A DNA stretch of 64,000 nucleotides from Paenibacillus_AA sp045062745 (GTDB lineage: Bacteria; Bacillota; Bacilli; Paenibacillales; NBRC-103111), in the NCBI RefSeq assembly GCF_045062745.1, contig NZ_JBJGED010000033.1:13449-77448 (forward strand), in the 5' to 3' direction. The notes below the pieces were generated by a model. It saw only the letters and a program-made list of their open reading frames with translations, was not told the origin of the DNA and made no database searches. The translations under genes were made by a program, and so were the position numbers. Positions 1 through 8,067 of this stretch are shown here, in pieces (position 1 is the first letter of the stretch; each line of letters begins with the position of its first letter).

Positions 1-1
1 C

Positions 2-1444
2 CGGCGGGCCAAGGAACTGAAGCTGACGCAAGCCAAAATCTCCGCTTTCGGCAGCACACGCCGTAAGGACACGCGAGCGGAGGCCGACCCGAACCTGAAC
101 CGCCTCGTCGAAGCCGGGGTACCCGTAGCCTCCATTTTCGGCAAATCGTGGGACTTCCACGTCCATACCGCCATCCAGACGACGTTGGAAGAGAACCTGG
201 CCATGATCTTCGACTCCGTTCAATACTTGAAGAGCAAAGGGATGGAAGTGATCTATCTCGGCGAGCATTTCTTCGACGGGTACAAGAACAATCCGGAGTA
301 CGCGCTGCAGACGATCCGCCACGCGGAAGCGGCGGGTGCCGACTGGATCGTGCTGTGCGACACGAACGGCGGCTCGCTGCCCGGCGAAGTCTCCGACATC
401 GTAGCGACGGTATGCCGGACCGTGAAGGCACCGGTCGGCATCCACGCCCACAATGACTGCGAGCTCGGTGTAGCGAACAGCCTCGCCGCTGTTCAAGCGG
501 GAGCCCGGCAAGTGCAGGGCACGCTGAACGGCTTGGGCGAGCGCTGCGGCAACGCCAATCTGTGCTCGGTCATCCCGAATCTTCAGCTGAAGCTGAATTA
601 CCGCTGCATCTCTGACGAGCAGCTGCAGCAGCTGACCCCGGTCGCGCGGTACGTAAGCGAGATCGCGAACGTCGTCATGCCGGTCAACCAACCGTTCGTG
701 GGCGCGGCCGCTTTCGCCCACAAAGGCGGCATCCACGTGTCCGCGATCATGAAGCATCCGAAGACTTATGAGCACATTACGCCCGAGCTGGTCGGCAACA
801 AACAGCGGGTGCTCGTGTCGGAGCTCGCCGGCCAAAGCAATCTGATGGTGAAGGCGCAGGAGCTGAACCTCGACCTGAGCAAGCAGCATACGCAGACGCG
901 CGACATCATCGAGAAAATCAAGGAGCTCGAGCACCAGGGCTATTCGTTCGAAGGGGCGGACGCTTCGCTGGAGCTGCTGCTGCGCCGCGCGTTCCAGGAC
1001 ATCGAAGAAGCGTTCACCGTCGAGTCGTTCAAGCTCCTGGTCGAGAAGTCGGTCGGCAACGCGGTCGCTTCGGAAGCGATCGTGAAGCTGAAGGTGCACG
1101 GCGAGACCGTCTACACCGTCGCCGAGGGCAACGGTCCGGTCAATGCGCTCGACAATGCGCTGCGCAAAGCGCTCGTGCAATTTTACCCGGATATCAAGCA
1201 AATGCATTTGACCGACTACAAGGTTCGCGTGCTGGATGAGAAAGACGCTACCGCGGCCAAGGTGCGGGTGTTGATCGAGACGACCGACTTCCAGAACACA
1301 TGGAGCACCGTCGGGGTGTCCGAGAACGTAGTCGAAGCGAGCTGGGAGGCCTTAGTCGACAGTATTCATTATGCGCTGATCGGTAAAATGCATGTGGAGA
1401 CGGACGCCAAGCAAGAGCCGCAGCTCGGTATCGTGAACCACTAA
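2..1444 (+). CDS. cimA: Citramalate synthase, 3' part (truncated by window edge)
   Basis: Condenses acetyl-CoA with pyruvate to (R)-citramalate, the first step of the threonine-independent route to isoleucine, in the cytoplasm. The reading frame is open from base 2, so the start and roughly the first 70 residues lie outside the window. Visible HMGL/DRE-TIM barrel features include AFGSTRR, IFGKSWD, TLEENL, HAHNDCELGVANS and GLGERCGNANL; the last two carry barrel active-site residues. A C-terminal LeuA-type dimerisation/allosteric domain follows (about the last 130 residues). The GSTRR and GKSWDFHV blocks favour citramalate synthase of the CimA type over 2-isopropylmalate synthase, but the missing N-terminus prevents a full check. 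Ends in a bidirectional terminator shared with the convergent thioredoxin gene. Confidence 0.9.
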   Translation, partial: RRAKELKLTQAKISAFGSTRRKDTRAEADPNLNRLVEAGVPVASIFGKSWDFHVHTAIQTTLEENLAMIFDSVQYLKSKGMEVIYLGEHFFDGYKNNPEYALQTIRHAEAAGADWIVLCDTNGGSLPGEVSDIVATVCRTVKAPVGIHAHNDCELGVANSLAAVQAGARQVQGTLNGLGERCGNANLCSVIPNLQLKLNYRCISDEQLQQLTPVARYVSEIANVVMPVNQPFVGAAAFAHKGGIHVSAIMKHPKTYEHITPELVGNKQRVLVSELAGQSNLMVKAQELNLDLSKQHTQTRDIIEKIKELEHQGYSFEGADASLELLLRRAFQDIEEAFTVESFKLLVEKSVGNAVASEAIVKLKVHGETVYTVAEGNGPVNALDNALRKALVQFYPDIKQMHLTDYKVRVLDEKDATAAKVRVLIETTDFQNTWSTVGVSENVVEASWEALVDSIHYALIGKMHVETDAKQEPQLGIVNH

Positions 1445-1460
1445 ATAGTCCCGGCAACTA

Positions 1461-1510
1461 AAAGAACCATCGACTTGGTACCTCGTAACGGTACCCGTCG
1501 ATGGTTCTTT
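1461..1510. terminator. Bidirectional intrinsic terminator
   Basis: Arms AAAGAACCATCGAC (1461-1474) and GTCGATGGTTCTTT (1497-1510) form a 14-bp stem with T-rich ends on both strands; a smaller GGTACC pair lies inside the loop. It separates the convergent cimA and TlpA-like genes. Confidence 0.85.
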
Positions 1511-1513
1511 TTT

Positions 1514-2068
1514 CTATTTCTCCGCGTTTTTCTTCTGAATCAAATCCTTGATCCGCTTCTCCAATTCATCCGGATTGAGCAGGTTGAACACATCGGTAAT
1601 GACCCCGTTCGAATTCACGAGGAACGTGGTCGGCAAGCCTTTGATCCGGTATATATCCGCCGCGGTCCCATCGGAATCGAGCAGCACGGGGAAGTCGAAC
1701 TGATGAAACTTCACGAACGACTTGACGTTGTCCATCCGGTCCTGCTGCGTCACATTGATCGCGTAGACGTCCAAGTCCGCTTTATATTTGTCGGCCAGCC
1801 GCTTGATGTCGGGCGCCTCCACTTCGCATGGCCCGCACCAGGACGCCCAGAAGTTGACCAGCAGCACCTTATCCCGCGCCCCGCCCACCTCGTAGGACGA
1901 TCCGTCCAGTCCGGTCAGCGAGAGGGTCGGCGCCAAATAATTCGGCTTTGGGGCGGTATCGGTCGGCAGCGCCGTTTCGCGATCGGCCGCGGCCCAATTT
2001 TGATACACCGCTATCCCGGCCAAGAGGACCACCAGTGCTAAAATAACCGCGTTTTTACGATTCCACAT
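1514..2068 (-). CDS. TlpA/ResA-like membrane-anchored thiol-disulfide oxidoreductase
   Basis: 184 aa. An N-terminal hydrophobic segment (about residues 7-22) anchors a thioredoxin-fold domain outside the membrane. The active site WCGPC gives C78 and C81, and LPTTF supplies the cis-proline loop. Family members reduce disulfides in extracytoplasmic proteins, for example apocytochrome c or spore-envelope proteins. The ATG at 2068 is chosen because AAGGATG lies about 10 bases upstream; the frame stays open upstream to 2131 but without a ribosome site. No ccm or res genes adjoin it, so the client is unknown. Confidence 0.85.
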   Translation of the reverse strand: MWNRKNAVILALVVLLAGIAVYQNWAAADRETALPTDTAPKPNYLAPTLSLTGLDGSSYEVGGARDKVLLVNFWASWCGPCEVEAPDIKRLADKYKADLDVYAINVTQQDRMDNVKSFVKFHQFDFPVLLDSDGTAADIYRIKGLPTTFLVNSNGVITDVFNLLNPDELEKRIKDLIQKKNAEK

Positions 2069-2262
2069 GCTTCGTTCATCCTTTACGCCATGGCTAAGTT
2101 GTCTGGGCTTCGCAGAGCGCCGTAGGCCCAAGTTACGGTCATGTAAGTTTAAGGGGTTTCTTTAAGTATGCCCGGTTTTCCTTCATTTTAGCACGCTCTT
2201 CCCTGCATGACCAACTTCTCCGGGGGAGAACCTAAAGTCAACTTACGCCCAGGAGGATCGAG

Positions 2263-3573
2263 ATGGGAGCGACTACCAAATCAAGAAAGCTGAGGATCAC
2301 GTTCGAAAGCGACATTAATGCGGACTTCGAAGCCGAGTCCGAGTCTGAGCAGTCAGGGAAGAAAGGCCAATCCGGCAAGCGTAAAGGCCAATGGCTGGAA
2401 TTTATGGCGATCGCCACCATTCCGCTCGTGCTCGTATTGGGCAATTCGATGCTCGTCCCGATCTTGCCCGACATGCAGCAGGAGATGAGCATTTCCAGAT
2501 TCCAAAGCAGCCTAGTCATTACCTTGTTCTCGTTCGCCGCGGGCGTGTTCATTCCGGTAATCGGGTATTTGTCGGATAAGTTCACGCGCAAAGCCATCAT
2601 CATCCCTTCCCTCATTATATACGGCGCGGCAGGCATCCTGGCCGGCTTCGGGGCGGTGTGGAAATCGTACACGATTCTCATTATTGCCCGGGCAATTCAA
2701 GGCATGGCCGCAGCCGGCACGGCTCCCGTCGCCATGGCGCTCGTAGGGGATTTATACAATGGGGCCACAGAGAGCAAGGCGCTCGGACTGACCGAAGCGT
2801 CGAATGGAACGGGAAAAGTAGTTAGTCCGATTCTCGGCTCTTTGCTCGCCTTAATTGTCTGGTATGCGGCGTTTTTCGCTTTTCCCGTGTTCTGCGCCCT
2901 CTCCCTGGTCGCCGTCATTTGGTTGATCAAGGAACCGGAGAAGAAAAAAGAAGCTCCGATGCTGAAGGCGTACTTGAAATCGATCATGGACATCTTAAAG
3001 CAAAAAGGACGTTGGCTGATCACGTCCTTCTTCGCGGGCTCCCTTGGTTTGTTCATTTTGTTCGGCGTATTGTTTTATTTATCGAATATTCTGGAAAAAG
3101 CTCCTTACAACATCGACGGAGTGAAAAAAGGGTTTGTACTTGCTATTCCGCTGCTAGGCATGGTAGTCACCTCTTATACGACCGGGGCCGTCATCAAAAA
3201 AAACGGAGTGTTGATCCGATGGCTCATGCTGATCGGACTAATCCTAATGGTGGTGGCTCTGGCGTCCACGATTTTCTTTTTCCAAAAGCTGTACCTGTTC
3301 ATCGGCCTGCTCACGATAAGCAGCATCGGCACGGGGCTTCTCCTGCCGTGCCTAAACACTTTGATCACCGGTGCGGTCGAAAAGGAGCAGCGCGGCATGA
3401 TCACTTCCTTGTACAACTGCTTGCGGTTCTTGGGCGTAGCGGTCGGCCCTCCGCTCTTCGGATGGATGATGGAGAAGTCCGACCGGATCGTATTCATCTC
3501 CGTCTCGGCGCTGTCGCTCGTTACGCTCGGCCTCGTGTTCTTCCTGATTAAGCCGGATCGCCAGGTGAATTAA
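2263..3573 (+). CDS. MFS transporter, likely drug/H+ antiporter
   Basis: 436 aa. After a charged cytoplasmic N-terminus of about 45 residues (acidic, then Lys/Gly/Ser-rich) come 12 predicted membrane helices. The loop between helices 2 and 3 reads GYLSDKFTRK, the major-facilitator signature, and the helix-5 region resembles proton-antiport exporters. Substrate cannot be told from sequence. AGGAGG lies 7 bases before the ATG. It stands alone between the divergent TlpA-like gene and the JAMM peptidase gene. Confidence 0.82.
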   Translation: MGATTKSRKLRITFESDINADFEAESESEQSGKKGQSGKRKGQWLEFMAIATIPLVLVLGNSMLVPILPDMQQEMSISRFQSSLVITLFSFAAGVFIPVIGYLSDKFTRKAIIIPSLIIYGAAGILAGFGAVWKSYTILIIARAIQGMAAAGTAPVAMALVGDLYNGATESKALGLTEASNGTGKVVSPILGSLLALIVWYAAFFAFPVFCALSLVAVIWLIKEPEKKKEAPMLKAYLKSIMDILKQKGRWLITSFFAGSLGLFILFGVLFYLSNILEKAPYNIDGVKKGFVLAIPLLGMVVTSYTTGAVIKKNGVLIRWLMLIGLILMVVALASTIFFFQKLYLFIGLLTISSIGTGLLLPCLNTLITGAVEKEQRGMITSLYNCLRFLGVAVGPPLFGWMMEKSDRIVFISVSALSLVTLGLVFFLIKPDRQVN

Positions 3574-3631
3574 TCCGAACGCTGCGCTATTATATAGGAA
3601 GAAATACAGTTAGCGAGGCGGGGATCCAAAA

Positions 3632-4105
3632 GTGATCGCAATCGATCCGAATACGGCGGCAGCTCTGTGGAGGTATTGCACCTCCCGGCAGCCGGAGGAA
3701 GCATGCGGGGCCTTGATCGGGGTTGAGCGAAAAGGGGAATTCATCGTTACTGGATTTTTTCCGATCGCGAACCGCTCTCCGCAACCGACCGCGAGCTTTC
3801 AGTTCGATGCCTCCGAATGGGCCGAGTTATACATGCGATACCGTGTCGTCCCCGGCGATCCAACCGAAGATAAACAGAGTACCGGGTTGATCGGGACTTT
3901 CCACTCGCATCCTGCGGGTCCGGCTGCTCCTTCTGCCGCAGACCTGGAATCGGCATCCATTATCCGCACCGAGCTCCCCGTGCATCTCATTCTTGCTCTA
4001 CAGACACGCGACTGGTTCGCGTACCGTCTAACCAAAAACCATTCGTCCGCTCTGGGCGGCGAATGGTTCATTGGCTTAAATATTCGTATAAGTCCCCCAG
4101 CGTAA
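3632..4105 (+). CDS. JAMM/MPN+ (Mov34, M67) metallopeptidase
   Basis: 157 aa. The JAMM zinc site is complete: an upstream Glu (E22 or E23), then H91-S-H93-P and S101-x2-D104. Archaeal and bacterial relatives remove ubiquitin-like or ThiS/MoaD-like tails or cleave small peptides. No sulfur-carrier or E1-like gene is next to it, so the substrate is unknown. Start is GTG at 3632; GAGGCGGGG lies upstream. Its last 38 bases overlap the 3' end of the convergent exonuclease gene. Confidence 0.82.
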   Translation: MIAIDPNTAAALWRYCTSRQPEEACGALIGVERKGEFIVTGFFPIANRSPQPTASFQFDASEWAELYMRYRVVPGDPTEDKQSTGLIGTFHSHPAGPAAPSAADLESASIIRTELPVHLILALQTRDWFAYRLTKNHSSALGGEWFIGLNIRISPPA

Positions 4106-4796
4106 GCACCTCCCGCTCGATCACTTCCCGCAACAGCTTCCCCCAAAGCTTCGCGGTCATCACCGAGTCATGCAGGGCGTGGTGCCGGCTGGTCGTTTCG
4201 ATCTCATAGCTCTCGAGCAAGGCATCCAGACTGTAGCTGCTCCGTTTCGGATGCATGCGCTTCGCAATAATCATACAATCGAGCAGGCGGTGGGACAAGT
4301 TCACCTTCGACGTCTTCCACAACGCGGAATTGAGAAAATGCTTGTCATGGCCGCTCCCGTGCACGACCAAGACCCGATGCTGTACAAACTCCAAAAATTG
4401 CCTCAAGACGGTAATCAACTCCGGCGCTTTCGACGCCTCTTCCATCGTAATTCCGGTCAACAGCTCGACTTCCTCTGGAATTTTCCGTTTCGTCTGGGTC
4501 AAGCTGTAGAACTGCTCGTCTTGCATCGTTTCGCCGCTGACGGAGACGGCCCCTATCGAGATAATCTCATCCCCGTTGTACGGCGAGAAGCCTGTCGTCT
4601 CCAAGTCGAAGACGACCGCCTCCAAGCTGTCCAATCGAACCTCGTACAAGCTGTTCTTACGTTGCTCCTTCATGAAAGAACGGATAAAAGCCATATGCTG
4701 GGCGTTCTGCGCGTCGAACATCGATGCCACGGCGGGCGTAATCCCGCCTTTCTTGTACAGGTGCCACATGCGCCCGACGGCGGACATGTCTTTCAT
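4068..4796 (-). CDS. DnaQ-like 3'-5' exonuclease (DEDDh)
   Basis: 242 aa. An N-terminal leader of about 55 residues precedes an exonuclease domain with the full DEDDh set: FDLETTG (D64, E66), GHDKHF (D151) and HxxxxD (H205, D210). Relatives proofread for DNA polymerase III or trim nucleic acid ends. The start ATG overlaps the stop of the DUF294 gene (ATGA, 4793-4796), so translation is probably coupled. The association with a DUF294 protein recurs in other bacteria, where the pair is often fused or adjacent. Whether it acts on DNA or RNA is not shown. Confidence 0.88.
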   Translation of the reverse strand: MKDMSAVGRMWHLYKKGGITPAVASMFDAQNAQHMAFIRSFMKEQRKNSLYEVRLDSLEAVVFDLETTGFSPYNGDEIISIGAVSVSGETMQDEQFYSLTQTKRKIPEEVELLTGITMEEASKAPELITVLRQFLEFVQHRVLVVHGSGHDKHFLNSALWKTSKVNLSHRLLDCMIIAKRMHPKRSSYSLDALLESYEIETTSRHHALHDSVMTAKLWGKLLREVIEREVLTLGDLYEYLSQ

Positions 4797-5893
4797 CGCG
4801 TATCCCTCCGATCGTTCCGGCCATCCGTGAGCAACCGTTCCGTTCGTTTCCTGACGACCAGCTGCAGCTCTTGTCCGTCCCGAAGAGCTCGGCGCAGCCG
4901 TTGCTTCAGCTCCCGGCTCAGCTGCTCGGCCTGCAACATGCCGCGGGTCGAGAAGACGCCGTTCTCGCTCTGATACGGGGTCTGGGTCCTAAGCCACAGC
5001 GCGAACTGCATCGCTTCCTTCCATCGCCCGTACAGCTCCTTGTCGATAAACGCCAGCTCCAGTAACGCTTCCAGCCGCAGCAAGGAAGACGAGACGTGAA
5101 TGTCCGCTTCGATCGCCAACTGCCGGATTCCGTTGATGAGCGGGATATAAGCGCCGTACTTGATGTCGAGGCCGCCCGCATCCGGTCCGTATCGTTCCGT
5201 AATCAGGTTGCCGAACGGCCCGAGCGACGGCTTGTGATGAAGCGTATTGCGCAGCATGTCGCCCATGCTCGCGGGGCGCTTGCGCACTTCATGGTGGAAC
5301 GCATCCTTAAGCGCTTTTACAAGCGAATCGTCTCCATAAACACACCGCATATCCGCGGAGATCAGCAAATACCTCACGTGCTCCCACTGCGGGTCTTCGA
5401 ACCATCCCTCCAGCATGTGTATCCACTCCCGAAGCGGCTTCCGCCACTGGGGATTCGTGCAGATCACGTTGCCCTCGCACGGGGGATAGCCGATCCCCTG
5501 CAGCGACCGGAACGCCTCTTCGGCCAGCAGGCTGAAGTACGAGTCGACCTTCTCCCGCTCTTCCTCATCGGGGTCGGCGTACACCAGGCCGTTATCTTGG
5601 TCGCTCCATTGCGTTTGCTCGGACCTCCCCCCGCTTCCGACCAGAACGAAGGCATAAGGAACGGGAGGAGAACCTCTCCCTTCCTCGCGCAGCTTGCGCT
5701 CGCTCAGAATTAAGGTTCTCCTGACAAATTGATCGTGCAGCCGATTCAATTGATCGTACCATTCGCCGATGAACAGAAGCGCGGGAGGGGCCGGGAACGT
5801 CGCTAACAGTTCTTCACGCAGACTGCGCAGATCGGGGATCGTCGCCGTCCGGTTGATGCGATCTTCCATGCGGGAACCATTGTACCCATCCAT
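4793..5893 (-). CDS. DUF294 nucleotidyltransferase-like protein
   Basis: 366 aa. GSGGR (residues 86-90) followed by SDQDN (D98, D100) is the nucleotidyltransferase metal site of the DUF294 family, whose N-terminal fold resembles the uridylyltransferase domain of GlnD. The C-terminal half matches the helical DUF294 substrate-binding domain. CBS or cyclic-nucleotide domains common in longer relatives are absent. GGAGGGG lies 4 bases upstream of the ATG. It starts 21 bases after the amtB stop and overlaps the exonuclease start, so it sits inside an ammonium-transport operon. The target of any nucleotidylation is unknown. Confidence 0.85.
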   Translation of the reverse strand: MDGYNGSRMEDRINRTATIPDLRSLREELLATFPAPPALLFIGEWYDQLNRLHDQFVRRTLILSERKLREEGRGSPPVPYAFVLVGSGGRSEQTQWSDQDNGLVYADPDEEEREKVDSYFSLLAEEAFRSLQGIGYPPCEGNVICTNPQWRKPLREWIHMLEGWFEDPQWEHVRYLLISADMRCVYGDDSLVKALKDAFHHEVRKRPASMGDMLRNTLHHKPSLGPFGNLITERYGPDAGGLDIKYGAYIPLINGIRQLAIEADIHVSSSLLRLEALLELAFIDKELYGRWKEAMQFALWLRTQTPYQSENGVFSTRGMLQAEQLSRELKQRLRRALRDGQELQLVVRKRTERLLTDGRNDRRDTR

Positions 5894-5914
5894 AAGCCCC
5901 TCCGGCAGCCTGGA

Positions 5915-7300
5915 TTAGACGGAAACCGTCTCGTTGCCTGATTTCTTCAATTGCTCCGGATACCCGTACGAACCGTGTTCGCTGATATCCAAACCCATGA
6001 TTTCTTCTTCTTCCGTAACGCGAAGGCCCATCGTGGCTTTCATAATGCTCAGGATCACGTAGGAGAGGACGAAGACGAAGACGAACGATACCCCCACGCC
6101 CATCGCCTGAATACCCAGCTGATGCAGACCGCCGCCATAGAACAACCCTTCCTTGCCGACCTTCACGATCTCAACCAAACGAGGCGCTGCGAAGAATCCT
6201 GTGGACAATGTTCCCCACACACCTGCAATCCCGTGCACAGAGAAGGCATAGACCGGATCGTCGATCCCGGCTCTCTCGAACCATTGAGCGGTGAAAAAGG
6301 TAAGCGTACCGGCTACAAGACCGATGATCACCGCGGCCCAAGGCTCTACGAATGCACACGATGCGGTGATGGCCACGAGAGCAGCCAGAACGCCGTTCAG
6401 CATGCTAGGAATGTCGGCTTTGCCGAAGTACATCCACGAGACGACCAAGGCCGCTACTCCGCCGGCTGCTGCGGCGAGGTTCGTGTTCAAGGCGATGAAG
6501 CCGAAGAAGCCGTCATTCACGGCAGACAAGGTGCTGCCCGGGTTGAATCCGAACCAACCGATCCACAGGATGATGACGCCGAGTACCGACAACACTTGGT
6601 TGTGGCCCGGGATCAGGTTGGGCTTACCATCTTTATTGTATTTGCCAAGACGCGGTTTCAGCAAGATCGTAGCGACCAGAGCGGCGGTAGCGCCCTGCAA
6701 GTGAACGACCGTGGAACCGGCGAAATCTTGCTTGCCGTGCTCGGCGAGCCAGCCGCCGCCCCACACCCAGTGAGCGACGAACGGATAGATGACGACCGTG
6801 AACAGCACCCCGAATACGAAGTAAACCGATAGTTTCGCTCTCTCGGCGAAACCGCCCCACGCGATGGCGAGCGCTACGCCGGCAAAAGCGAGCTGGAACA
6901 GGAACTTGATGCTGATCGGAACGACCGAGTAAGCGAGCGAACCGAATGAAGCGGCGGCTTGCTCTTCCGTACCATCGACGAAAAACCCGCTGAAGCCGAT
7001 GAACTTGTTGCCATCCCCGAAGGCGAGGCCAAAACCGACCGCCCAGAAGGCAAGCGCCGCGATCCCGAACGTCAGGATCGTCTTACCGGCTACGTGCCCG
7101 GCATTTTTCATTCGGGTGGATCCTGCTTCCAGAAGGGCGAAGCCGGCTTGCATGAAAATGACGAGAATCGCGGCCAGCATAACCCACACAGCGTCGATAG
7201 CGTGGAACAGCTGCTCATTCGTCGGCGGCTCCCCTTCTGCGAAAGCCAGCGCGGGGAATGCTAAAACCAGTAAAGCTACCATCATAAGTACCCGTTTCAT
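5915..7300 (-). CDS. amtB: Ammonium transporter Amt
   Basis: 461 aa. A cleavable signal-like N-terminus (MKRVLMMVALLVLAFPALAFA) precedes 11 membrane helices typical of Amt/MEP/Rh trimers that pass NH4+/NH3 into the cell. The blocks AIDAVWVMLAAILVIFMQAG and FGFNPGS, and the pore region near ATILLKPR, fit the family; total length is normal. AAGGTGGG lies 8 bases before the ATG. First gene of an operon with the DUF294 protein and the exonuclease; no glnK (PII) gene follows, unlike nrgAB of Bacillus. A sigma-A-type promoter and GlnR/TnrA boxes lie upstream. Confidence 0.95.
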   Translation of the reverse strand: MKRVLMMVALLVLAFPALAFAEGEPPTNEQLFHAIDAVWVMLAAILVIFMQAGFALLEAGSTRMKNAGHVAGKTILTFGIAALAFWAVGFGLAFGDGNKFIGFSGFFVDGTEEQAAASFGSLAYSVVPISIKFLFQLAFAGVALAIAWGGFAERAKLSVYFVFGVLFTVVIYPFVAHWVWGGGWLAEHGKQDFAGSTVVHLQGATAALVATILLKPRLGKYNKDGKPNLIPGHNQVLSVLGVIILWIGWFGFNPGSTLSAVNDGFFGFIALNTNLAAAAGGVAALVVSWMYFGKADIPSMLNGVLAALVAITASCAFVEPWAAVIIGLVAGTLTFFTAQWFERAGIDDPVYAFSVHGIAGVWGTLSTGFFAAPRLVEIVKVGKEGLFYGGGLHQLGIQAMGVGVSFVFVFVLSYVILSIMKATMGLRVTEEEEIMGLDISEHGSYGYPEQLKKSGNETVSV

Positions 7301-7317
7301 TCAATTACCCACCTTCA

Positions 7318-7334
7318 TGTTAATTTTTATAACA
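7318..7334. promoter_or_regulatory. GlnR/TnrA box in the amtB leader
   Basis: TGTTA-ATTTTTA-TAACA matches the GlnR/TnrA consensus TGTNA-N7-TNACA at every fixed position. It lies about 15-31 bases after the predicted transcript start and 18 bases before the amtB ATG, a place suited to repression. Confidence 0.85.
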
Positions 7335-7355
7335 TTTAATGAAACCGATAGTGTC

Positions 7356-7384
7356 ATTATAACTAGCGGATTTGGATTTGACAA
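7356..7384 (-). promoter_or_regulatory. Sigma-A-type promoter of amtB
   Basis: Reading the minus strand: TTGTCA (7384-7379), 17-bp spacer, TATAAT (7361-7356). Transcript start expected near 7349. Confidence 0.8.
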
Positions 7385-7465
7385 TATGGTTTTTATCGTT
7401 TTTCGTAAAAAACCGTACATTAACTCAAATAAATTACATGATTATTCGTGGATACAAGCTGTTTA

Positions 7466-7482
7466 TGTCATTATTCATTACG
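7466..7482. promoter_or_regulatory. Near-match GlnR/TnrA box upstream of amtB
   Basis: TGTCA-TTATTCA-TTACG matches 7 of the 8 fixed positions of TGTNA-N7-TNACA. It lies about 80 bp upstream of the amtB -35 and about 50 bp upstream of the divergent MerR promoter, so it could serve either. Confidence 0.45.
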
Positions 7483-7532
7483 TTAATCCCAAAAAATGGG
7501 CAATAGCGCTTGTCCACCGAAAAGCATAACGT

Positions 7533-7561
7533 TTGACTGTATGGTTTGCTTTGAGTATGAT
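7533..7561 (+). promoter_or_regulatory. Sigma-A-type promoter of the MerR gene
   Basis: TTGACT (7533-7538), 17-bp spacer, TATGAT (7556-7561). Transcript start expected near 7568, which excludes any translation start upstream of that point. Confidence 0.8.
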
Positions 7562-7601
7562 GAAGAAAGACACCGAAACCGGAATGAAGGAGGGCGCCCA
7601 A

Positions 7602-8041
7602 ATGGGGTAACGACACTTTACAAAATCGGGGAATTGTCGCGAGTATCCGGCGTTAGTCCGCGGACCATCGATTACTACACGAAGCTCGGCCTGCTGTCGC
7701 CGGAACGCCGCTCGGACACCAATTATCGTTTGTACAGCGATGAAACCTTAGCTCGATTGAAACGTATAGAAGAGATGAAGAAACAAAAATATACCTTAGA
7801 AGAGATTAAGACGAGCCTCGAACAGTGGCAAAAGGTAAGCCGAAGCGAAGTTGTGACAGAAAAGCTGACATCCCTTCAAATCCGCTTGACCCAGCTCGAA
7901 CGGGAAGTGAAGGAGCTAAGCCCGCTGCTGTCCCAGATGAAGCCCAAGCAGGCCAACAACCTGTTTAAGAATTTGGCTACTCAGAGCGCCGCATGTATTG
8001 AAGCTCTACTGATCCTTCTAGGGAAAGGTCCACTTATGTAG
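7602..8041 (+). CDS. MerR-family regulator (start region out of frame)
   Basis: A winged helix-turn-helix of the MerR type (YKIGELSRVSGVSPRTIDYYT, LGLLSP, NYRLYSD) is followed by a coiled-coil stretch (about residues 75-110) and a short tail of about 30 residues, roughly 146 aa in all. The effector is unknown. Gene assignment is firm but the start is not: GGAGGG and an ATG at 7602 are well spaced after the promoter, yet that ATG reads into TAA after two codons and is one base out of the MerR frame. One extra G in the run at 7604-7607 would join them. The in-frame ATG at 7541 lies inside the promoter. It is divergent from amtB. Confidence 0.75.
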
Positions 8042-8067
8042 ACATTGATTACTGGAGGGAATAAACC

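Noticed and set aside
7496..7601. N-terminal extension of the MerR protein from ATG 7496 or 7541
   Set aside because: Both lie in or before the promoter, and the extra residues do not match MerR N-termini.
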